From Galeruca laticollis (Eukaryota; Arthropoda; Insecta; Coleoptera; Chrysomelidae): a DNA stretch of 64,000 nt. The stretch's first letter is position 1, and every line of letters starts with the position of its first letter. The translations under genes were made by a program, and so were the position numbers. The stretch is from assembly GCA_963921935.1 (NCBI GenBank), contig OY998177.1, positions 111,158,067 through 111,222,066 of the forward strand. The letters run 5' to 3'. Shown here in pieces: positions 45,769-59,157 of the stretch. The notes below the pieces were generated by a model. That model was not told where the DNA came from and searched no databases. It saw only the letters and a list, made by a program, of their open reading frames with translations.

Positions 45769-47376
45769 ATATCCCCCACCACAATACATAGTATTTTATA
45801 ACGAGAAAAACCTACTAACCCTCTCAGTGCTCGTTATAGGTATGCGGGTTGTCTCCCGTGGTACAACCCGTGCTCGCCAGTCGACTAGCTTCGAGTCGAA
45901 GAAGGGGTGGATTCTTCAAAAGAGATTATTAAGTTTACAAAAGGGCGCCAGAGAAGTTTTGGCAAGCACCCAAGACTTCTTAAGTTAGCCCACAACTCCT
46001 CAGTGGGTTAACAACACTCACTACACACTCCAAGGTTAAACTGATAGGTAAATTATCATAAGTAAATAAAAGTCAGCAAGTATACCCTGATTGAAAATTT
46101 AATTAGTCTTTGTGGACCAAAGGTCTCTTTTCAAAATATTTATTACAATGTCACTACCAAAATTGTTACAAATAACGTCAGAGCTCAGCTGAAGGCTGTA
46201 ATCTCAGAACGTAGATGGTCTGAAGGCCAAAAACTACATAAATCCAAAAATTTATAACTAATTTATCAATTACAACTCAAGTAAATAACTGTCAAGCAGA
46301 TTCTATGAACTCTGAGCAGAGCTGAAGGCTTCAAACTCAGGGTGCAGAAAAGCTGAGGGCCCCAAACTACACCGATGTCTCAATTCTAAAATTCTAGTGA
46401 ATCGACCAAATTGTTCATGTACAATATCCCAAAAATACAACGATAATATATATATCAAAATCAACAATGTACAGTCACAAGGGTTCACACTTCCGCAATT
46501 TATACCAACATCAATATAAATATAAATAATTGCATAAGCCTAAAACTTAAATAGCAACGAGTTTAGTGTTGCTAGAGAAAATACAATTCAAAATTATGTA
46601 CGGTGCAAGTTATATACATAAATCGTCAGAAATAGGCAAAATAAACCACTAAATAACGCAATACCAGGTACGTACCGTAGTGTCTTAGCGTATCTTAAAC
46701 TATGAGCAAAGATTTTAAAATTTTTTTTTAAATATCAAGTACAAGTGTAAGCGAAATTATAGTAACTGCCGCAAAAAAAGAAATAAAACTTTATATAAAA
46801 AACGGTAATATGTGAAGTATAAATGTGAGTTTACTAATGAAGTTGAAGAATAAAAAAAAGGAAAACTGTTCACTTATCCTTTACCGGCACCAGAACAGGA
46901 ACTGAAGTTGCTCCAGAATATTCCAGCTCTCCTGGAACTGGTCTCACTGACCCATTAAATTCCAATCATTAATGTCCACGTACAAAAACCCCCCTTTATG
47001 ATGAATCCTTCTAACTAACGCCGTCTACGGAAATTTACCACAAAACGCAATTCCTCTAAATTCTTATGGAACCCACAGTCATCGACCGTTTTTGGACCAG
47101 AAACCTACCGGGTCGGATCTGCCAATTGTTGGTTTCAGCCGTATTTCTCTTCCCCTATGTCGGAATTGTCGGGTTTTCCAATAAAACACTTATGGCTCCC
47201 AGAGCAAATGCGAAAATTGTAAGTTGAAGCGGTGTGTTTACACCTTGACGGCAAAATGGAGGACTGAAATTTTTAACTTCGTACCGAGAGCGCTGTGACT
47301 TCTCCCAGTCGACAGATTAGCCAATATTAAGTCTCCGACGGCTCGGCGAATTTTCGCCCTTACAATTTTAGCTAAC
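45769..47376. other. Pao 3' untranslated region, 1.6 kb
   Basis: No env-like or other ORF. Short related stretches near 46180-46215 and 46308-46365 ('cagctgaaggct' and 'cagagctgaaggct', each followed by a gaag/gggcc block) are an internal repeat. The length is unusually great for a Pao tail and may include an old insertion. Confidence 0.65.
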
Positions 47377-50300
47377 TTATTTAGAACATGTTGGTAGAGG
47401 ACATAACTTTACCGTTGGTCTTTGGAGAAGACCCTGAGTGGTTATGACATTAGCAACTCTTGCAATACCATCCGAACCCGGAAATAACTTCACAGTTCTT
47501 CCCAATTTCCAATTTAAAGATGGGACATTGTCATCTTTAATAATAACTAGGTCATTCAGTTTGAGAGGAATTTGCTGATTTAGCCATTTATTTCGTTGTT
47601 GGAGTGTATTTAAATATTCACTATGCCACCGTTTCCACACATCTTGCTGTAGTCTTTGTACAAGTTGCCATCGATCCAACTGATTCATATTTGAATGGAA
47701 AAGATCCAGATCGGCAACTGCCGTTGGCGGTTCTAACATAAGCAAATGACATGGGGTTAACACGGATAAATCATTGGGGTCTGAACTTGAAGAATAGAGC
47801 GGCCTGGAATTGAGAATAGCTTCAATCTGAGCTAATAGGGTGTAAAACTCTTCAAAAGTTGAAACTTGAGAGCCAACAACTCGGAAAATATAAGTTTCAA
47901 CAGATTTTATACCTGCTTCACTAGGACCGTTAAAATGTGGACCGGACGGAAGAGAAAATGAAAATTTTATTTTTTCTGACCCACAAGCCTTTTGCATATA
48001 TTCATGGAGAATGCGAGAAGCCCCCACAAAGTTGGTTGCATTATCACAGAAAATATGGGTGCATCTGCCTCGACGGGCAACAAACCGACGCAAAGCAGCA
48101 ATAAATGTATCCGAAGAGAGACTGAATACTAATTCTAAGTGTACGGCTTTTGTGGCGAAACACACAAAGATACAAATATAGGCCTTTTGTGACTTAACTC
48201 CACGTCCTTTGAAGGGAGTGACCAAGAAGGGACCTCCATAATCAGTACCTACACAAGAAAACGGTTTAATTTGGTGGATGCGGGTAGGAGGTAAGTTTCC
48301 CATGAAAGGTTCGTGGGCCATATGTTTCAGTTTAAAGCATAGACTACAGCGGCTCAACTCACTCCCAATTGCGCATTTGGAAGACCGAATCCAAAAATTC
48401 TGAGCAATTAGGAAATGTAAGTGCTGTAAGCCTGAATGAAAACATGTTTTATGAACGGACTCAATTATTAAATCTGTCAAACGATGTTGACGGTGTAGAA
48501 TTGCTGGATATTTTGTATCATGAGACAATCCTAAGAACTTCAAGCGTCCCCCCACCCTCAAAACACCCTCACTGTCCAGAAAAGGGCTCAACTTTCTAAA
48601 ATGTTTTGATAAGGTGGTGCCTGCTTCCAAATTTTCAATTTCTTGTGCGAAACAAATATGTTGCACTCGTTTAGTGAGAATCATTAAAGATTTGTGGAGT
48701 TCTGAGTCAATTAAATAATCCAATGATTTATTTTGAGGGTTTCTTAAATTGGCTACAAAGCGTAGCGCATACGCAATAATTCGTTGAATTTTACTCCAGG
48801 ATGAGTATTTGTCCAATAGAAGATCTAATGTGTCCAAAGATATAAGTGTTACAAGAACTGAGGGTTTTTCTTCCGGACAGGAAACTAGAGAAAATTAAGG
48901 AATGGGCCATAGGGGCTTTGGAGACATTAACCAAGGAGGCCCCTCAAACCACAACGAATGATTAAGAATTTGGTTGAGCAGAAGACCACGAGAGGCACAA
49001 TCGGCTGGATTATCAGAGCTCTCCACAAAATTCCAACGGTCAGGGGGAACCTTTTATTGTATGTAACTTACACGATGACCGACGAAAGTTTTCCAGCGGG
49101 ATGCGGGTGATTTAATCCATGATAGGGTTACCATTGAATCAGACCAAACAAAAATTTCACTAATTTCAAGGTTATTTCGAAATGCGTTAAGGACAAATTC
49201 TATTAAATTGGAGAGTAGAACAGCTGCATACAGTTCTAGTGAGGAATTGAAAGAGTTTTACGTGGGGCCACTCTAGATTTAGCAGCAATCAGGCAGATTT
49301 TGGAGGAGTTATTCTCTGAAGTAAATTTAAAATATATTACACTGGAGTACCTTCTCTCTGAACTGTCTGCAAAGCTATGTAGTTCACAAGAAATATATTT
49401 ATTAGGTAAGCATCGAGGAATATTAATATGTGAGAGGAGCGGAAGTTTAGTTTTATACTGATTCCATTTGTCGACTATATCCGAAGGGGGTATTTGATCC
49501 CAATCTAAACCCAACCTCCAAAGCCGTTGTAAGAGGCGTTAAGCTAGGAAGGAGAGTGGAGTTAAGAACCCAAGAAGGTCATACATTCGAGCAAATTCTG
49601 AGAGAATTATGCGTTTAGAACAGAATCTGTTAAGGGGTTGAATATCATGAGAGGAAACATCTAAGGAGTTATTCCACCGCAATCCCAAAACTTTTACCAC
49701 AAGGTCATGGGAATCAAAGGAAGACAAGGAGTGTTGGCAAAGCTCAGCAGGGAGACTCTGCATTAACTGGGGATTATTACATGCCCATTTTCGAAAAAGA
49801 AAACCTCCTCTTTCCAGCATGGAAATTAATTGTGATTGAAGAAGTTTGACTTCCTGTAGAGTTGAGGCACCTGTGATAATATCGTGAATATAGATATCAG
49901 AGGATAAACATTTCGCAGCTCGAGGAAAATTTTGCCTTTCCTCTTGTACTAACTGCTGAATTGTGCGAAGGGAGCGGACGATACTCCATAAGTAACAGTA
50001 GTAAGCTTAAAATCTTGAACTGGATCTTTCGGAACGAAGCGCCAAGGAATTCTTTGGTAATTCTGGTTCTCTTCCGATATTGTTTTTTGCCTATACATTT
50101 GCTTAATATCAGCAATAAAAGTAAAGGGATGAAGTCTGAATCGCAATAAAATTTCAGTTACATCCTTTTAGAACTTTTGTCCTATGAAAGAAGTGTCGTT
50201 CAGCGAAAAACTTGCAGGAGATTTGCAGGAAGCATCAAATACAACCCTGAACTTGCTTGTAGCACTTTTAGGATTTATGACGTAATGATGTGGGATATAA

Positions 50301-52447
50301 TAGATTTTGTCGAATGAAGAAGTAGGAGAGGTCTCAACCATGTGACCATTGGAAAGATAATCTTTCATGAAGCTGTTATATTCATTGTAAAGCTGGGAAT
50401 TTTTCAAAAGACGGTTTTCCATATTTTTCATTCTCTTTAGAGCAGATATTCTGGTATCTCCAAATAATGGTTCCACGGTTTTGAAAGGAAGGGTAACACT
50501 GAAACGACTAGATATTCTTTTATAAGTTTTTTGGATTATCATTTCACATTTTTTATCATCATCAGAAATAAGTAAAGACCGAGGAACACTTTCAAGTTCC
50601 CAAAATTTTTGAAGACTATTGTCGAGGGATGTAAGACATAATGAAAGAAAAGAGACTAATGGTTTATTAGCGGTATTTATTTTCACCATTAAAATCCAAC
50701 CAAATTGAGTATTAACAGCAGTCGGTTCCCCTTTTGCTGTTTGAACTTAGTTAGGTTTAGAGATTTTTGCAAATATATTGGATTCCAGTAACATATCTAT
50801 AGGAGATAAAATGTTAAACATCCTATCAGCCAATTCCAACTTAGAAATACAGGGAAATGTATCGACTGAAAGTGATTGGACGGGCATATTGTTACAGATT
50901 GTTGACACTATTTGAGCATCCAAACTGAATAAGTGAGTTGACTTATTCGAAGGTTTTGAAACACAACTTAGAGACTTGTTAGAGGAAGTTCCAATATCTT
51001 CGACTCCTCCTATTTGCATAGGAGTGTTACATCTGGGCAGACCCAATCTGCTGGCACATTTTTCACTAATTAAAGAAACTTGACTACAGCTCTATCAATT
51101 AAAACTCTAACCTGTTGAAAGTTTCCACGGCAATCCAGTACCTCAACCTGGGCAGTAGGAAGTAAATTAGTAGAACGTAATGACGTGTGCAAGATAGAGG
51201 CGATTTTAGGATCAATAGGATCTAAACTAGAAATTTCAGTTGAATTGGAAGAAGAGGGAGCATCTATAGCAGTCATATTGCTATTTACTAAAGGTTGTTG
51301 ATCGAAATGTAAAAGAGTGTGATGTCTTTTAATGCAAATTCTACAACCACCATTAGAAGTACAATTCTTTGAAGTATGTTTGGTTCTTAAACAATTAGTA
51401 CACCACTTGTATCGTTTCGGTATCTCGTATCTTTCCTTTGGGTGCTTGGCACAAAAATCAGGACACTTATAAATCGAGTGATTATTTTTACAAATCACAC
51501 ATTTAGTTAGATCTGCAACATTAGCCAGACATGCAGAATTATACGGTTTAACATTCTTTATTTGATATTTACTTGAGTTATTTCTCTTAGGAGGTTGGAT
51601 TAAAATAACTGAATCGTAAGCATCGCATTGCTTTTCAAGAAATTTATATAAATCATCATATTTAGGAATTTCGGACGCAAAAGTGGTATTTTCTTGTTCG
51701 AATCGCTGTATGTTTCCGAATCAATTTTTTTGCTTAAAAGGTGAAATAGTACAAAATCCCACTCTCGGACCGGTAACCCCAAATTTTTTAGTTATCAAAA
51801 AAAGAGCCAAAAGCTGTCTCACATATTTTGGGTCCTCCGAAGTTAATTTTGGAGAATTATAAACCTGTTCCCAATAAAATATGGCTAACGCACGCGTATT
51901 TTGATAATGCTTAATCAATTTACTGAAAGCTAAGTCATAATTAGCTTCTGTAAGTTTAATATTCTCAATGAGAATTAAAGCGTCGTCAGACATAGACGAC
52001 ATTAAATATCTAAATTTATCAATTTTTGTAAGAGATTCATTAGCATCTATAAGAGACTTGAAAAGATCAAAAATCTCCTGAATAAACCGGTATATTCAAT
52101 TTTGGCAGTTTTACATTTGAACCTTTGTTCTTGGAATGCAAGGTAGAGTTAGTATCAAACAAATCAGAATAAACACTCATTATCTGAAAATATTTATTAT
52201 CTACTTCCTGTCTGAGCAATGTTTAAATATTCAGATCTGCCTCCTCATTTGCAGCGAGAGCAGTAATAATTGTAGAATGCTGAAGGTTAAAGTCACTGTA
52301 AAATGCTTTTAATTCAGCATATCTAGCTTTAAAATGGTTATGAGCACTTTGATCTCCCTCTGGCTGTATGGCAAGATCATGCAGTATCGAAATTCTATCA
52401 GAGGCTGAGTCTCTAAGAGCTTTTGCTTGACGTAATCTAGCCGCCAT
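47377..52447 (-). pseudogene. BEL/Pao gag-pol polyprotein, inactivated
   Basis: In order on the minus strand: gag start 'MAARLRQAKALRDSAS' (52447) and 'LIKHYQNTRALAIFYWEQV' (about 51900); zinc knuckles 'CTNCLRTKHTSKNC' and 'CRICIKRHHTLLH' (51330-51440). Next is a protease site 'QVRVLIDRAVV' where the family has DSG (51080). RT begins near 50690; its catalytic box reads YIHD (49880-49893), not YVDD. RNase H has 'ELHSFADSSE' (49375). The integrase (47377-48837) has 'HSGLQHLHFLIAQNFW', the core D in 'VGTDYGGPF', D in 'FCDNATNF', E in 'PSEAGIKS', and a C-terminal chromatin-type tail 'NWKLGRTVKLFPGSDG'. Many frameshifts and stops lie between 48840 and 52010; the integrase frame itself is open for 486 codons. 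Confidence 0.93.
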
Positions 52448-53119
52448 TGTGATACAATAATAAGATTGATCAGATTCTAATGCTAAACCTTTTACCTATA
52501 TAAAACTTACGAACACAGTAATAATGAATTTCAATTGATAAATATATTAGATAGGTACATACAGATTAAAGTTATACAACTGAAGCTAAACTACCTGATT
52601 TGAGAAATTAAATTAACGTATCTAATGAATTTCACTCAATCTTTATACTACATAATAATCTGAGAAAACTAAATTATAAGACCAATACAGAAGAGAGTAG
52701 TAGGTATCTAATAATAATAAGTAAATGGAGAGAGAAAAGAATCAATCTTTAATTCGATAATTATTTTTCATTGAGTAACTAGCGTTGAATCCAATAAATT
52801 ATAAATATTTAGTACACTTGAGAATGGAGCTATTTAAAGAGCATAAATGGGCCAAACTGTATTAATAAAGTGAACTTATTTCTATTTAAACTAAGTATAT
52901 TATGTTTAAATAGTCAAATTTAGGAGAAAGTAAAAACTTCTTATTATCGAGAATGCTAATGCCAGTTAACCTTGAAACTAATAAAAAGTTGATATAAAGA
53001 TTTATATTTCCAAATTTTACAAGCCAAGTTTGAAAATTAACATCCCCCGAGAAGAGACCAAAAAATGTTTCGGAAAATGAAAAATGTTTTCGTTACGTTA
53101 TGAAAGGTTACAAATATAT
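52448..53119. other. Pao 5' leader
   Basis: AT-rich leader between the gag start and the 5' LTR. No clear primer-binding site was identified; the sequence next to the LTR reads 'ttgtaacctttcataacg' on the minus strand. Confidence 0.6.
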
Positions 53120-53508
53120 ATAATAAGAAATATGACGCAAGCAAATCGCCCAAGATGGTATTCTTACCTGAAGGTCTCGGATGATCTTCTGCGGGGTTGC
53201 AACCCTTCTTGGAAGCGATATTGTGGACTGTAGCAGGGGTTCAATGGGTTTTTATCAAAGTTCCTGGCACTAGCGCGTTAAATAATAACTACGAACAGTT
53301 CACTTCGACAACTGTTCTGCTTCTCTTTCAGCTTGGAGAACTGGTTTTTTAAATTGAATACAATGTTTGTATACCGTATATCCGCTAGGTGTGAAAATAC
53401 CACCAACGATTTTCCTGAGATTTTAACATTTACATTTTATCATTGAGTAACCTTACATATTAAATATAGATCAAACAAATTAAAATAAAATTAATGAATA
53501 CTTAACAA
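53120..53508 (-). repeat. Pao 5' LTR
   Basis: This is the direct copy of 45386-45768. It contains 'aagatggtattcttacctg' and 'actagcgcgttaaataataa' as in the other copy. Confidence 0.92.
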
Positions 53509-55320
53509 CTCTCTTATAGTATAGTATATATTTGAACGCTTCCAATTTCAAATCTGGACTGGGGGACCTGGTTATAAAGCATCATATAAAAAACATTAAT
53601 ATTTGAATTTGAAGGTTCGATGACTAAGAGGTGAAATATATCTGAAACTTGTATGAATATTATATACATCTCAATTTGTTATAATTAACATCTTAAAATC
53701 AAAAACAGTTTCACAAACTAACTATCTCAGTATCATTTTTGGTAACTTTTTATACAGTTGGATGAACTGTTTAACCTATGGCTGACAGACATTTATAGCT
53801 GACATTTTCTGTACAATTTCTCAAAATTTTTTCTACACATCACTTTAAAAACCGTTCTTATTTTTGTTTAGATTTTTAAGGTAAATAATTAATTGCATTA
53901 TCAGCAACATTGCGAAGTTCTGGTGGAGGCCATAATAGTTCACTATTTAGTTTCTTACTCATGAATTTAAAAATTCTATCAACTGTCACTTGTATATGTG
54001 GGTTACCAACATAAATAAATAAGCCCAAATATCCCTAATTGCAATTTTATTTTTATTATAAACATTTTGCACATTCATTATAAAAAATAGTATGTAAAAT
54101 TCGTATCATAATGACTTTTTGCAGTACTCGTACTACAAAATTAGTGAATTATGATACATGTTTTACAAGATACTATTGTTACATTAATAAGGTGAATATT
54201 TGTTAATTGTGATTTTATGATAAAGCGTTAATATGTACAGGTTGGCAAATTAATTTTGGCTTGACAACGTTGTAAACGCAGTTACCAGGAAGAGCACGCC
54301 ACGTACATTCCGCATGCAAAGTTTTAAAGGCTCTGAGACTACTAATACGTTCAAGGGTAACACAATATTTTGAATTTGGATTTAAAAATAATAAATTGTG
54401 GCACATGTATAATACTATATAAAATCGAATTTGAAAAGAAAATTACATTAATGTGTTCTTTATTATTAATTAATTGAATAGGGAAATAAAAAGCATTAGC
54501 TTTTACTACGAAAATTGGGGTTTTTTTGTACAGACATAATTATTTATTGCTTCAAAACCATACGGAGAATTCTATAATTACCCTATATTATTTTATGTGA
54601 TGTGAATAATAAATAAATAAATTCCAAGAGACATAACTTTCACCTTTACTTCAAATTAATGTCTTCTGAGTGGTCCCTTCATAATATTCGTCATTGAGGT
54701 TTATTTGTATGTAAATTGGAAGTCAGGTAGATTTTGTAGATAAAGCATACAATATGACAAGGATATGACTTTCTGAATTTAACAATGGCCAACAATTTTT
54801 CCTATCTGTTCGTAGTAATAGTTAATGATATACCTACCTGTTGAGCTTTCTAAAATTGTTAATCTCCATAATGTGTAAGAGATAATAATGTAAAAATTCG
54901 GGTTTATACATAAAATTTGAAAAAAAAAGTTGGGGAAATCGCCTTTAGAGATGGTCTAATAAGTATACTAATAATATACATAAAATAAAAAAGCTTTTTT
55001 TAAGTAGATATTTCTACTTTCATATGTGAATTATTGGGTTTTTGCAAATATTTACTATGAAATTAGTACATCCCTTCACACTTTTCACAGAGTTAGAACT
55101 GGCAAAACAAAAAATCGTGGTTCTGGGTGCCGTCAATGATTGTGTATTTAGAACTATGTACATATGTGCTACAAATATCATATTACTCTAGAGGAATTCG
55201 TCTATAATATCTACAATTTTATAACAACTATTTACATTTGTTGCGTTCAATGTATTTAGTCATACCACCTACAAACAAACACTATAATGGAAAATATCTT
55301 TTATATGTAGAAAATCACTT
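53509..55320. other. Non-coding, no gene recognised
   Basis: AT-rich. About 54235-54375 has a higher GC content and a 63-codon minus-strand frame (54215-54406, contains 'LHAECTWRALPGNC') with no recognised domain; it might be a stray exon or repeat fragment. Confidence 0.5.
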
Positions 55321-55324
55321 TCAA

Positions 55325-57373
55325 AATCAACTTCATCATCCTCGCTATCTCCGTCTTCGGCCAAATTGATAATAATATTATCCACAACAGTATCTAAAAG
55401 TCGTTCATTGTTCATAAATTCATCTTCAATCTTTTTAACATGGTCACATCTAACTATCCAATCATTTGCAGAAAATGTTTCAAAAAATTCATTACAAAAT
55501 TCTTTAGCCTTTTTAAAATTGAAGGTAACATTTCGTTTAATTACTTATTCTTCAAGTGCCGCTCAAACACTTTCGATCGGATTTAAGTCCGGGTGATAAG
55601 GGGGTACCTTTAAAACTTGCAATACTTGTAGAATAAACAATTCATCAATATTATATGTTTTATATTGCGGTTTGTACATTTTTGTAACCTTATAAATATC
55701 CGATTCTATCATTTGTTCACTGTAAGATATGTTTCTTTCAGAAATTGTTATTTAGTCCAAGCAGTCGTAGGTGATTTTTCATTTAGAAAGTTGTGATATG
55801 GGGCGTTATTAATTACCACAACAGCGTTTTTTGGGTTTAAAATAAGTTTATCTTGTACCCACTCCTCATAATTTTCGTACGCCATTTCATTATGATAATT
55901 GATTTGACTGGGAGTTCCACATAATACCAGCATTAGGTACAAAACCATTTTCACTTCCTGCATTCACAATGATAAGCCTATTATCTGTTGAAACGGGTTG
56001 TCTTAATCTTTCGTTACTCTTGTCACTCCATCCTTTAAGGTGCCTGTGACATGAATGAATGTATGTCTCATCCATATAAATGATAGGTTTGTTCTGATCT
56101 CTGCACTTGTTTATGTTTCTTAAATATAGTAGGCGTAAATGTCTGATTTCGTGACGTTCTATGAACCAACTTCTATTGTTTTTCATGTTGGTCCAACGAA
56201 AACCCAAAGAATGTATTTGTTTCCGCAGAGATTCGCTACTTCATGCGAAAATATATCTATCTGCAAAGGTTTGGTGTACATTTCTTAACGTTGGTACTTT
56301 TTTCTCGGATATGTGATATTTTGAGCACAGTTTTGTTGAATTGATCCATACGGATACTGGACATTCTTTGTTTTTGTGTAGGCACATCAGTGTCAGCAAT
56401 ATTTCCTGCCCGAGCTTCTTTTTTAATACCGGAAAGCGTTCTTTGGCTAAGTTTCGTAGCAGCAGAAACTCGTTCAATGACCTGACAATAAAATAAGTCG
56501 ATATAAATGTTGTATTAAAAGTTTTACTCATGTGTATTTTATAGAAATAAAATGAGTAGGTAGTTAAATTTGTTTTCCGTGACCGTTATTTGAAATGAAA
56601 ATTTTTGTCGTGTTTTCGGCTATTTAAGAGAAGTATCAAATTCAAAAATACCATATTACGTTTCAGTTCATTAGTTGTTTTAAATGATCTTTAGATATTA
56701 GTTCAAACATATTTTAATATGACCAAACCGCAATTGTAACTAAAATCAGAAGATGGTTGAAAACAAATAATAAAACCGAAACTTAATAGAGATAGGTATG
56801 AAATGAGTATTATAATTATAATTATATGCTAAAAAATCTATTACATGTAAGTAGATATCTTACACAAAATAAACATGTGCCCCTTTATATACTCCTGTAG
56901 ACTGAAACAGAACAGTTATCTATGCAACAAGTGCATGATGTGGTGCTTTTTTTCACGATTGGAAAAATTGAGGCATAAGTCGCAGGCATGCAAAAACTAA
57001 AAAATATCTCATTTAGGTTGCTTTAAATTGACTCAAAATGGCGTCGATTTGTTTGTAATGATGACAGAACGGTGCATAAAATTGACATGAGTGCATAAAA
57101 TACTTTGTCTCATCCTAATGTCACTTTTTAAATCGTTTAACAAATAAATATTTTATGTACGAAAATCGATTTAAAAAATTTACTATCGAGTGTAAATTTG
57201 TTAAATAATTACTTTGAATTTTTATTGCAATAATTAAAACTTACCACTGTTAATGGAATTGTCGACTTGCCGTTGTTTGCCTCTTGGGTTATGAAATTTA
57301 AAACGTTCATAATTATTCCAGGACACTGCTCACTAAACTTTTTATGAACAACTTTACTTTCTGGAGTCGCCAT
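55325..57373 (-). pseudogene. Tc1/mariner-like (IS630-type) transposase, spliced and broken
   Basis: Exon 1, 57373-57245, starts 'MATPESKVVHKKFSEQC' and ends at a gtaagt donor. Exon 2 starts at 56481 after 'ttttattgtcag' with 'VIERVSAATKLSQRTLSGIK', a helix-turn-helix. After frameshifts come 'GFRWTNMKNNRSWFIE', 'PIIYMDETYIHS' (first Asp), 'LIIVNAGSENGFV', then 'VVVINNAPYHN' and 'VPPYHPDLNPIE' (last acidic residue). The middle catalytic Asp (family V.DNA.YH) is Asn here, so this copy could not cut DNA even if the frame were restored. The C-terminal acidic tail ends near 55325. The family is common in insects and moves single elements. Confidence 0.87.
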
Positions 57374-57419
57374 AACAAGTTATTATTGCACAACCCCGGT
57401 AATAAATTTTTTCTCTGAA

Positions 57420-59083
57420 CTGTACTGTCGAAACGAAGCTTACGAATTCTGCCAGCGAAGTGAGCTTTTGCAATACGCATATATCGTTGCTATGGAACAT
57501 CGAAAGTTGCTCAAAATTAATTTGCCAACCTGTAAATGCGTTGATGATGATTTTAAAGTAGTTGTATACGAATATGCAAAGAAAAACAAATTAACTTACC
57601 CTAAAAGTTGGGATCAAAATGCGAAGGCAGGAAATGATTGGCTGACTGGATTTTTAAGGAGAAATCAAGAAATCACTTTGAGAACACCTGAACCAACAAG
57701 TGTGGACAGAGCACGAGGTTTTAATCGAAGTTGAGAGATTTTATAAAAACCTGTCAGATCAAGTTAAAAAGTATGACAAAGATGGAACTCGTCTATATAA
57801 TATGGACGAAACTGGCATAATGACGACAACTAATTGAACTCCAAAAATTCTATCTGTCAAAGGAAAGAAACAAGTGGGCGTGATATCAAGCACAGATCGT
57901 GGTGTTGTTGCTGCAATGCTGCAGGTTCATTCATACCCCCTTTTATAATTTTTGCTCGCAAACGAATGCAGGGAAGGTTGTTAGATGGTGCTCCCCTAGA
58001 AACTCAAACCACTTGTGCACCAACAGGGTGGATAAATGGGGAAGTTTTTCTTGATTGACTAGAGTATTTTGCGGACCAAGTTCGGCCAACTCAAGAAAAA
58101 AAGTTATTCTCTTACTGGATAGTCACGAATCTCATGAATTTCATCCAGCTCTCGATTTTGCGTCCAAGAACAATGTGATATTCGTATCATTTGCACCACA
58201 TACCACACACCAGATGCTACCACTTGACAAAGCAGTCTATGGACCACTCAGAAAATATTTTGAATAAGAAATTATTGTATTTCAAAAATCGCATCCAGGG
58301 AGAGTCAATATGATATTGCAAAATTATTCAGTCCGGCTTATTTAAAAGGGTATTTGGTCAATTAATTAACATACGTTTGGAGATGAAGACTGCCTACCAG
58401 CATCGGTGACATATGAGGATGCACTTCCAAATACTCCATGTGAAAATGTTGAAGAACAAGTAGCAGAAACTGAGATCCCACACCTCAATGTATTGCCTAC
58501 TGAAAATCAAGTGATGGAAATGGAAGATAATTCAGGTGAAGTTATCAATGAACCAGCTGTGGAAGTAGTGGTACTACCAGAGTCAAACCAACCGGAAGAT
58601 AGATCTCCACCAAAGGGTACAATGTGTTCGTCAGATGCACCACTATCTATTTCTAGTAGTACATCAAAAATTGTGGAGAGAATGCAATCTATGTCTGACG
58701 TGAAATCAACCTCCAGTACTAGAGATGTTTGACCTTTGCCAAAAGTAGTAAGATCATCTGGTACCCGTAAAAGAAAAATGCAAAAATCAGAAGTACTAAC
58801 AAGCACTCCTATAAAAGAGGAACAAAAGGAAAAATACTTGTAATCCACGGCTCAACCAATATTGACCGACAAAAGAGCCAAGAAAGAAAAAATCTCAAAG
58901 AAACGAGTTCAGAAGGGAAATATTCAAGACACTTTGTGTATTTTCTGTGCCGAAAAATACATTGAGGTTAATGGAAAGCCAACAGAAGACGGGATCCGGT
59001 GCAATTTTTGTCAGCAATTGGCCCATGAGCAGTGTACATCCTACGAAGGTACTGGGCAGTACAGGTGTGATGACTGCAATTAA
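57420..59083 (+). pseudogene. pogo/jerky-like transposase with PHD-like zinc finger, copy 1
   Basis: It starts in mid-protein with 'FKVVVYEYAKKNKLTYP' and 'AGNDWLTGFLRRN' (CENP-B type DNA-binding half), then 'LYNMDETGIMTT' (first Asp), 'PPFIIFARKRMQGRLLDGAP', 'VILLLDSHESHE' (second Asp) and 'HQMLPLDKAVYGPLRKYF' (third Asp). After a Ser/Glu-rich linker the C-terminus has 'CIFCAEKY', 'CNFCQQLAHEQC' and 'YRCDDCN', a C4HC3-like finger. Frame changes and stops lie near 57735, 57835, 58055, 58266, 58732 and 58842. The first helix-turn-helix is missing. It lies head to head with the Tc1-like gene, whose ATG is only about 60 bp away. Confidence 0.88.
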
Positions 59084-59126
59084 ATAGTTGATTGTTTCGT
59101 TTTACTCACTTTACCCTAACCAACTA

Positions 59127-59157
59127 TTCGCTTTGCCCAGATCATCGGGCAAAGTGA
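59127..59157. repeat. Hairpin after the jerky-like gene
   Basis: Stem 'ttcgctttgccc' (59127-59138) pairs with 'gggcaaagtgaa' (59146-59157), 11 of 12 bases, with a 7-base loop. It lies 45 bp after the stop codon and is probably part of the element's subterminal region. Confidence 0.8.

Larger units (their letters stand above)
45386..53508 (-). mobile_element. BEL/Pao LTR retrotransposon, near full length
   Basis: Direct repeats of about 385 bp lie at 45386-45768 and about 53120-53508 and begin, on the minus strand, TGTTAAGTATTC. A polypurine tract 'gtggtgggggata' precedes the 3' LTR (45769-45781). Between them is a Pao gag-pol on the minus strand. No matching target duplication was found; the left flank is (TA)n. 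Confidence 0.93.

Noticed and set aside
48369..48599. Plus-strand 76-codon ORF
   Set aside because: It lies wholly inside the Pao integrase on the other strand.
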